NCBI GenBank assembly: GCA_045600205.1
Contig: JAZRXM010000038.1
Span: 1-64,000, forward strand
Origin: Firm-04 sp045600205
GTDB lineage: Bacteria; Bacillota; Clostridia; Oscillospirales; Ruminococcaceae
Length of the DNA stretch: 64,000 nt
Direction: 5' to 3'
In this document: in pieces, positions 58,642-64,000 of the stretch
How the letters are laid out: the number at the start of each line of letters is the position of its first letter
How positions within the stretch are numbered: the stretch's first letter is position 1
Notes under the pieces: model-generated
Database searches by the model: none
What the model was told of the DNA's origin: nothing
What the model saw: only the letters and a program-made list of their open reading frames with translations
Position numbers and translations under genes: made by a program

Positions 58642-61600
58642 ATGCAATTTTTTATCGACACCTGCGAAAAGCTGTCTTCGATCAAGGAAATTCGCAGTTG
58701 TATCTCAAAAAACATCAGCCCGATCTCACTTTCGGGTGTTGCACAGATTCACAAGGCGCAAATCCTGCTGACACTCTCGCAGGATGCGCCTATTTTGGCT
58801 GTCGCGGCAGATGATGCAGCGGCGCGAATGCTCTGCGAGGACATCAATTTCATGGCGGGCAGGCGCCTCGCATACCCCTACCCTTCCAAGGAAATGAACT
58901 TTGCGGAGATCACAGGAATTTCTCGTGAATACGAGCAAATGCGTATCACGGCACTCTCTGCGATGCTGGAAGGAAACTGCCGTGTCTTAGTTGCATCCGC
59001 GGAAGCTGCCATGCAGTATACGCTTCCGAAAGATGTCCTGATGCAGCGCACGCTGCGGCTGAAAGCATCCGACAGCTATGACCGGAAAGCACTCGCCGCC
59101 GCCCTGAACGAGATGGGATACGTCCGCTGCGAACAAGTTGACGCGACCTGTCAGTATTCGATTCGCGGCTCAATTTTCGATATTTTCCCTGCACAGAGTG
59201 AGTTGCCCCTGCGTATTGAATTCTGGGGCGATGAGATCGACAGCATGGCTTTGTTTGAACCCGAAACACAACGGCGTACCGAAAATGTCGAAACAGCATC
59301 TATTGCACCGGCTGTGGAGGCACTTCCCGATGCAGTCACGCTCTCGGAGCGGCTGAAACAGGTTGCGAAAAACATTCGCGGAAAGCACGCCGCAGAAATC
59401 AAGCAAATGCTGACCGATGACGCTGACAAGCTGGACGGCGGTCTGACACTGCCCAACTACGACAAATATTTTTCGCTGCTTTATCAAGAACCTGCTACGA
59501 TTTTCGACTACGCAACAGGTGTCACGGCATTCTGCGAATCCTCTGCGATTCTCGAAACCATGAAAAACACGCAGCTGCGCTTCTCCGAGGATGTCAAACT
59601 GATGCTGGAGGACGGTACGCTCTGCCGCCAGCTTGCGGATTGCTATCTGGAGCCGAATGCAGTGATCGCCAAGGCAGAAGCCGGCAATTTGCTCTGCATG
59701 AATGCATTTTTGAGCAGCACGGGTACATTTCAGTTCCGCAAAATGCTCTCTGAGGAAGCAACCCAGAATGCACCTTGGGGCGGCAGCACCCGCCTGCTGA
59801 CCGAAGATCTGCTCGAACTTTGCAAGCAGGGCTACCGTGTCATGGTTTGCGGCGGCACGCTGAAAACGCTTTCCATTTTGCAGGATGACTTGCAGCAAAG
59901 CGGCATCCGATGTGCCATTGCAGATGAGAAATCCGATTGCGAACCGGGCACGGTTTTACTGATGCAGAGCGGACTATCGGGCGGATTTGACTACCCGTTC
60001 ATCAAGACCGCGTGCATCGCGCAAAGCAAAACACAAAGCACAGTACTGCGCAAGAGAAGATTCAAGAAGGGTCAGGAAATCCGCGCACTTTCTGAAATTT
60101 CAGAGGGTGACCTTGTCGTTCATGCAGCCCACGGCATCGGCAGATTCATGGGTATCCAGAAAATGGAAATGGAGGGCATGACCAAAGACTACATTGCCAT
60201 CCAGTACGCGGGCAAAGACCAGCTTTTCGTGCCTGTCACACAGCTTGACCTCGTTTCGCGCTACATTGGCGGACAGGATGACCAGAATGTCAAGCTGAAC
60301 AAGCTGGCTTCCAACGAGTGGCAAAAAACGCGCACCAACGTCAAAAAGGCGGTCAAGGACATGGCTGCGGAGCTGATTCGTCTTTATGCGCTCCGCGAGC
60401 AGGCAAAAGGCATCTCCTTTGACCCGGATGATGATATTCAGCGCGATTTTGAGTCGCGTTTCCCGTTTGTGGAAACCAACGATCAGCTGCGCTCCATTGC
60501 CGAGATCAAGGCGGATATGGAGCGGGAACGCCCGATGGACAGACTGCTCTGCGGCGATGTGGGCTTTGGCAAAACAGAAGTTGCCTTGCGTGCCGCGCTC
60601 AAATGTATCCTTTCGGGCAAACAATGTGCAATTCTCGCACCAACGACCGTTTTGGCGCATCAACACTACGAAACCGCGCTGCGCCGTTTTGAATCTGTAC
60701 CCATCAACATTGAACTGCTTTCACGGTTCCGTACCCCGAAACAGTCCAAAGAGATTCTCGAAAAGCTGGCAAACGGTAAGATTGACCTGATTATCGGTAC
60801 GCACAAACTGCTGCAAAAGGGCGTCAAATTTGCCGCACTCGGTCTTGCCATCATCGATGAGGAGCAGCGATTCGGCGTAGCACATAAAGAACGATTCAAA
60901 GAGGTTTTCAACGGCATTGATATGCTGACACTCTCAGCCACGCCGATTCCCCGCACACTGAATATGGCGCTGTCGGGCATCCGCGACATGAGCGTCATTG
61001 AAGAACCGCCGCAGGATCGCTATCCCGTGCAGAGTTTCGTGCTGGAATACAACGAGGGGCTGATCGTACAGGCGATTCAGCGCGAACTGAAACGCGGCGG
61101 ACAGGTCTATTATCTGCATAACCGCGTGGAAACGATTATCCATTGCGCAGCAAAATTGCAGGAAATGATCCCTGACGCACGCATCGGATTTGCACACGGC
61201 AAAATGTCGGAGCAGGAAATCTCCGAAACGTGGCGCAAGCTGGTCGAGCATGAAATTGATATTCTCGTATGTACGACAATTATCGAAACCGGTGTCGATG
61301 TTCCCAACTGCAACACGTTGATTCTCGAACAGGCTGACCGTTTTGGTCTGTCGCAGCTTTATCAGCTCCGCGGCAGAGTCGGACGAAGCAATCGCCGTGC
61401 CTACGCATATTTCACCTATGCACCCAACCGTGAGCTGACCGAAATCGCAGAAAAGCGACTCGCTGCAATGCGCGAATTTACACAGTTTGGCAGTGGTTTC
61501 CGCATTGCCATGCGTGATCTGGAACTCCGTGGTGCAGGCAGTATTCTTGGCGGGCAGCAGCACGGTCAGATGGAACAGGTCGGCTACGAAATGTACCTGA

Positions 61601-62124
61601 AGATGCTCAATGAGGCAATTGCAGAGGAAAAAGGCGAGCCGATCATTGCGCCGCCGCAGTGTACCATTGATATCCAGATGGAGGCACATATTCCTGAAAC
61701 ATACATCTCCAGCATGACCTCCCGTCTGGAAATCTACCGCCGCGTGGCACTGATTCAGACCACCGAGGATCGTATGGATATGGTGGATGAGCTGATTGAC
61801 CGCTTTGGTGAACCGCCGAAATCGCTGCTTAGCCTGATTGACGCCGCACTCACCCGCAATACCGCCGCACGACTCGGCATCCGCGAGATTTCACAGAAGC
61901 GCGGGGCATTGTTCTTCTATATCCTTTCTCCGACGGCAAATCAGCTTTCCGCGCTGATGCGTGAATATTACGACCGTATCGCTTTCAACGACCGCGAAAT
62001 ACCCTATTTCATTGCGGTACGCCTGAAAAAAGGCGAAACGGCAGTCGTGCTGATGAAAGAAATCCTCGCAATACTGGAAAAACACGCTGCACCTACGGAA
62101 GATGACGAAAAAAGCAATTCCTGA
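58642..62124 (+). CDS. mfd: transcription-repair coupling factor Mfd
   Basis: 1160 residues, full length: a UvrB-like N-terminal region (FPAQSELPLRIEFWGDEIDSM, about 175-195), an RNA polymerase-interacting domain (LVVHAAHGIGRFMGIQKM and QLFVPVTQLDLVSRYIG, about 490-560) and a translocase. The latter has GDVGFGKTE (about 639), DEEQRFGV (about 739) and QLRGRVGRSNRRAYAY; a TRCF domain (about 1010-1110) closes it. It removes RNA polymerase stalled at lesions and recruits UvrAB; uvrB is at 17.6 kb. AAGAGGAG precedes the ATG. Confidence 0.98.
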   Translation: MQFFIDTCEKLSSIKEIRSCISKNISPISLSGVAQIHKAQILLTLSQDAPILAVAADDAAARMLCEDINFMAGRRLAYPYPSKEMNFAEITGISREYEQMRITALSAMLEGNCRVLVASAEAAMQYTLPKDVLMQRTLRLKASDSYDRKALAAALNEMGYVRCEQVDATCQYSIRGSIFDIFPAQSELPLRIEFWGDEIDSMALFEPETQRRTENVETASIAPAVEALPDAVTLSERLKQVAKNIRGKHAAEIKQMLTDDADKLDGGLTLPNYDKYFSLLYQEPATIFDYATGVTAFCESSAILETMKNTQLRFSEDVKLMLEDGTLCRQLADCYLEPNAVIAKAEAGNLLCMNAFLSSTGTFQFRKMLSEEATQNAPWGGSTRLLTEDLLELCKQGYRVMVCGGTLKTLSILQDDLQQSGIRCAIADEKSDCEPGTVLLMQSGLSGGFDYPFIKTACIAQSKTQSTVLRKRRFKKGQEIRALSEISEGDLVVHAAHGIGRFMGIQKMEMEGMTKDYIAIQYAGKDQLFVPVTQLDLVSRYIGGQDDQNVKLNKLASNEWQKTRTNVKKAVKDMAAELIRLYALREQAKGISFDPDDDIQRDFESRFPFVETNDQLRSIAEIKADMERERPMDRLLCGDVGFGKTEVALRAALKCILSGKQCAILAPTTVLAHQHYETALRRFESVPINIELLSRFRTPKQSKEILEKLANGKIDLIIGTHKLLQKGVKFAALGLAIIDEEQRFGVAHKERFKEVFNGIDMLTLSATPIPRTLNMALSGIRDMSVIEEPPQDRYPVQSFVLEYNEGLIVQAIQRELKRGGQVYYLHNRVETIIHCAAKLQEMIPDARIGFAHGKMSEQEISETWRKLVEHEIDILVCTTIIETGVDVPNCNTLILEQADRFGLSQLYQLRGRVGRSNRRAYAYFTYAPNRELTEIAEKRLAAMREFTQFGSGFRIAMRDLELRGAGSILGGQQHGQMEQVGYEMYLKMLNEAIAEEKGEPIIAPPQCTIDIQMEAHIPETYISSMTSRLEIYRRVALIQTTEDRMDMVDELIDRFGEPPKSLLSLIDAALTRNTAARLGIREISQKRGALFFYILSPTANQLSALMREYYDRIAFNDREIPYFIAVRLKKGETAVVLMKEILAILEKHAAPTEDDEKSNS

Positions 62125-62185
62125 GAATTGTAGGATATGCAGAAGAACGCCAGAAAGCCATACCGTTTTTTGGCAGAATTGCGAC

Positions 62186-62345
62186 TAGTATTTTCTATAT
62201 GAAAATGATATAATTGCACTAGCATTTCAGCGTAAAAAGGAATGCGTTTTGCAATTCGCAATCAAGCCTGAATGACAAGAAACCCTTTGCGACTTGCAGA
62301 GGGCTTCTTTATAGAAAAACACAGATATTGAAAGGGAGAAGTACC
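62186..62345 (+). promoter_or_regulatory. extended -10 promoter and hairpin leader of the lipoprotein gene
   Basis: TGATATAAT (62206-62214) is an extended -10 box. The leader contains AAGAAACCCTTTGC ... GCAGAGGGCTTCTTT (about 62278-62313), an imperfect hairpin with a T-rich end, possibly an attenuator or the late terminator of mfd. Confidence 0.4.
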
Positions 62346-63230
62346 ATGATGAAAAAAGCACTTGCAATGCTTTCCGTACTTACCATGCTGGCAGCTGCAA
62401 CAGGCTGCAACAGCGATAGCAGCAAACCCGCAGAGGATTCCACACCCGCTGAAACCTCTGCTGTGGACGGCACAACTGTGCCTGTAAAAACCGAGCCGGT
62501 CGTCACCACCACCACAGAACCCGAGGTTTTGGAAGTGGACCCCAATGCCATCACATTTGACACGCCCAGCCTGTATTCCGGTCACCAGATGAAGGGCGGC
62601 GATGCGGACGAAGCAGATATCAAACTGGACATCATCGACTACAACGGCGACAAAAAAATGCGCGTACAGGTTTTGCGCGAAGAAGACGCCGAAGAATACC
62701 TTGTGCCGAAAATCGTATTCAATCTTCCCGAGATGCTTGGCGTGGAAAACGTCGGAAATATTGGAAAAATCTCGGTAGACTTCACCTGTCTTGCCCAAAG
62801 CCTCTGGACGAATAAAGACGGCTCCAAGTCTTTGGTTGTCGGTAATTTCCTTGGCGCACTGGCAGGTAACCTCGCCTCTGAAAAAATCTATGACGAGGAG
62901 GAAAACCTGATTCAGAATTCATGGGCAACGCATCTGGAATTCAAGCTGGATGACTGGGAAAACAGCGAGCATACATGGCGCGTGGAAACCAAAGTCGGCA
63001 GCCCGCTGGCAGTCAATGGATACGCTGCAAATGACGAAGGTACGACACTTGTCATTATGCGTTGGAGTCAGACCAACACCGTGGATTTCTGCATCGACAA
63101 CATCACGTTCTACGACAAGGAGGGCAATTCCATGCCGATTATCTATGATGCTGCGGCAAATCCTGCGGAAATCGGCGAGCTGAACACACCCGAAGAAGTC
63201 CCTCCCACAGAGGAATCTTCGGCAGAATGA
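62346..63230 (+). CDS. secreted lipoprotein with a probable beta-sandwich domain
   Basis: 294 residues: a lipoprotein signal (MMKKALAMLSVLTMLAAATGCN, Cys 21), a Thr/Pro/Glu-rich linker (about 22-65) and a domain of about 200 residues starting ITFDTPSLYSGHQM. It ends TVDFCIDNITFYDKEGNSM, a pattern seen in jelly-roll carbohydrate-binding modules of the galactose-binding-like fold. An acidic Pro/Glu tail follows. Binding of plant glycans would fit the cellulosome host but is inference. GGGAG precedes ATG 62346. Confidence 0.65.
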   Translation: MMKKALAMLSVLTMLAAATGCNSDSSKPAEDSTPAETSAVDGTTVPVKTEPVVTTTTEPEVLEVDPNAITFDTPSLYSGHQMKGGDADEADIKLDIIDYNGDKKMRVQVLREEDAEEYLVPKIVFNLPEMLGVENVGNIGKISVDFTCLAQSLWTNKDGSKSLVVGNFLGALAGNLASEKIYDEEENLIQNSWATHLEFKLDDWENSEHTWRVETKVGSPLAVNGYAANDEGTTLVIMRWSQTNTVDFCIDNITFYDKEGNSMPIIYDAAANPAEIGELNTPEEVPPTEESSAE

Positions 63231-63244
63231 TATTCACATTGATA

Positions 63245-63290
63245 CAAAAATCAGGCAGAGAAATGATTTTCGTTTCTCTGCCTGATTTAT
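63245..63290. terminator. bidirectional terminator
   Basis: AAAATCAGGCAGAGAAA ... TTTCTCTGCCTGATTTATT between the lipoprotein and ilvN genes. Confidence 0.88.
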
Positions 63291-63347
63291 TGTATTGGAA
63301 TGATGTTTCTCTCTGTGTGCGCGACAGGATGGGGCGAAGCTACCTCT

Positions 63348-63842
63348 TTACTTCAGCTCTCCGCGCTCCATGGCGACAATGCCCGTGCGGCACAGCTTGA
63401 CAATCCCGAAAGGACGCATCAGCTCGATAAATGCTTCGAGTTTCTGACTTTCGCCTGTGATCTCAATGCTGATGCTGTCCGTTGCGTAATCCAGCACCTT
63501 TGCATGGAAAATCGCAATAATATCGAGGATTTCATGCCGTGTTTCGGTGGTACTGCGGATTTTGAGCAGCACCAGTTCGCGGTACATACTGTTCTGCGGC
63601 GACATATCCAGGATTTCCGTCACATCTTCGAGCTTTTCAAGCTGTCTGAGCATCTGCTCACGGTCATGCTGATCGCCATGCGCCACAACCGTAATGCGCG
63701 AAAGGCTTGGCGATTCCGTTTCACCGACCGCAAGGCTGTCGATGTTATAACCGCGCCTTGCAAACAGCGCAGAAACCCTCGTCAGAACGCCGAATTGGTT
63801 TGCAACCAGAATGCTGATGACATATTTTTCGGTTTGTTCCAT
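63348..63842 (-). CDS. ilvN: acetolactate synthase small subunit
   Basis: 164 residues: an N-terminal ACT domain (YVISILVANQFGVLTRVSALFARRGYNIDSLAVG, about 7-41) with the valine-binding region, and the C-terminal domain (ELVLLKIRSTTETRHEILDIIAIFHAKVLDY ... EAFIELMRPFGIVKLCRTGIVAM). It activates and confers valine feedback on the large subunit IlvB in branched-chain amino acid synthesis. The large subunit is not adjacent. AAAGGAG overlaps the preceding stop, 15 bases upstream, so it is translated from the same mRNA as the upstream gene. Confidence 0.95.
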   Translation of the reverse strand: MEQTEKYVISILVANQFGVLTRVSALFARRGYNIDSLAVGETESPSLSRITVVAHGDQHDREQMLRQLEKLEDVTEILDMSPQNSMYRELVLLKIRSTTETRHEILDIIAIFHAKVLDYATDSISIEITGESQKLEAFIELMRPFGIVKLCRTGIVAMERGELK

Positions 63843-63857
63843 ATAGCGCCGCTCCTT

Positions 63858-64000
63858 TCAGCCGAGTGATGTGCCGATCTTCGTATTCGGATAATATTTT
63901 GCGTAAAGCTCTAGAATTTGTTTTACCAGATATTTCGCGTTTTTACCGCCTTCGATCATCGCACAGAATGCGATTTCGGGCTTATCCGCAGGGGCGTAAC
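63858..64000 (-). CDS. C-terminal end of a probable penicillin-binding protein (partial)
   Basis: Only the last 47 codons are in the window. They read YAPADKPEIAFCAMIEGG, then KYLVKQILELYAKYYPNTKIG and stop. The sequence YAPAD-x-PEIA with the following helix matches the end of transpeptidase domains, where it follows the KTG motif. The start lies beyond 64000. Pairing with ilvN is unusual and the family assignment rests on this short stretch. Confidence 0.55.
   Translation of the reverse strand, partial: YAPADKPEIAFCAMIEGGKNAKYLVKQILELYAKYYPNTKIGTSLG

Noticed and set aside
1..64000. CRISPR arrays, insertion sequences, prophage or integrase genes
   Set aside because: No regularly spaced repeats, transposase motifs or phage genes were seen. 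The only sizeable direct repeat is in the serpin paralogues.

Overview
The window is a chromosomal segment of a spore-forming, dockerin-using Firmicute, most likely a Ruminococcus-like member of the Oscillospiraceae. This rests on Spo0A, SpoIVB, YqfC and YqfD, an IreB-type protein, Firmicute operon orders (yqfC-yqfD-phoH-ybeY-era-yqzL-recO), strong sigma-A promoters and rho-independent terminators, and four secreted proteins with type I dockerin domains, which are the hallmark of cellulosome producers. The genus is inferred; no 16S rRNA gene is present. There is no phage, insertion sequence or CRISPR array.

Layout. 0.1-7.6 kb: a MacB-like fused ABC transporter, a vitamin B6 salvage pair (pyridoxal kinase plus ECF S component) behind a long structured leader, an asparagine synthetase lacking the glutaminase cysteine, and three small genes. 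8-14.3 kb: NfeD/SPFH membrane pair, a TPP riboswitch controlling thiT, an O-antigen-ligase-like protein, RNase Y, and an orphan transcription unit that looks like a structured ncRNA. 14.3-22.6 kb: radical SAM protein, RluA-type pseudouridine synthase, RadC, UvrB, TrmO, a DtxR-type regulator, RimM-TrmD, HPr. 22.7-31.9 kb: sporulation block (spoIVB and spo0A head to head, a YlbJ-like gene, yqfC, yqfD) running into phoH-ybeY-era and a 32-codon yqzL-like gene. 31.9-37.1 kb: recO, mutS2, CPBP protease, nadE. 37.1-47.3 kb: aminotransferase, pnp and rpsO with structured leaders, prolyl-tRNA synthetase, a CapD/PglF-type sugar-nucleotide dehydratase, CYTH protein, EFR1 ferredoxin. 47.4-54.1 kb: a tandem array of four dockerin-serpins. 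54.3-64 kb: CAP-like protein, tRNA-Met and tRNA-Glu, queA, pyk, pth, mfd, a lipoprotein, ilvN and the end of a probable penicillin-binding protein gene.

The most interesting system is the serpin array. Each protein has a signal peptide, a dockerin near the N terminus and a complete serpin with a conserved inhibitory hinge, but the reactive-centre loops differ in length and sequence. The simplest reading is a set of protease inhibitors, delivered to a scaffoldin, with different protease targets; one member also carries two zinc-ribbon-like modules. RNA-level candidates are the 14.0-14.2 kb orphan transcript, the pdx leader, the pnp leader hairpin and the rpsO leader.

Many long open frames lie opposite real genes in this window; they were treated as shadows. 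Start codons were moved to positions with a good Shine-Dalgarno sequence where the longest frame lacked one.
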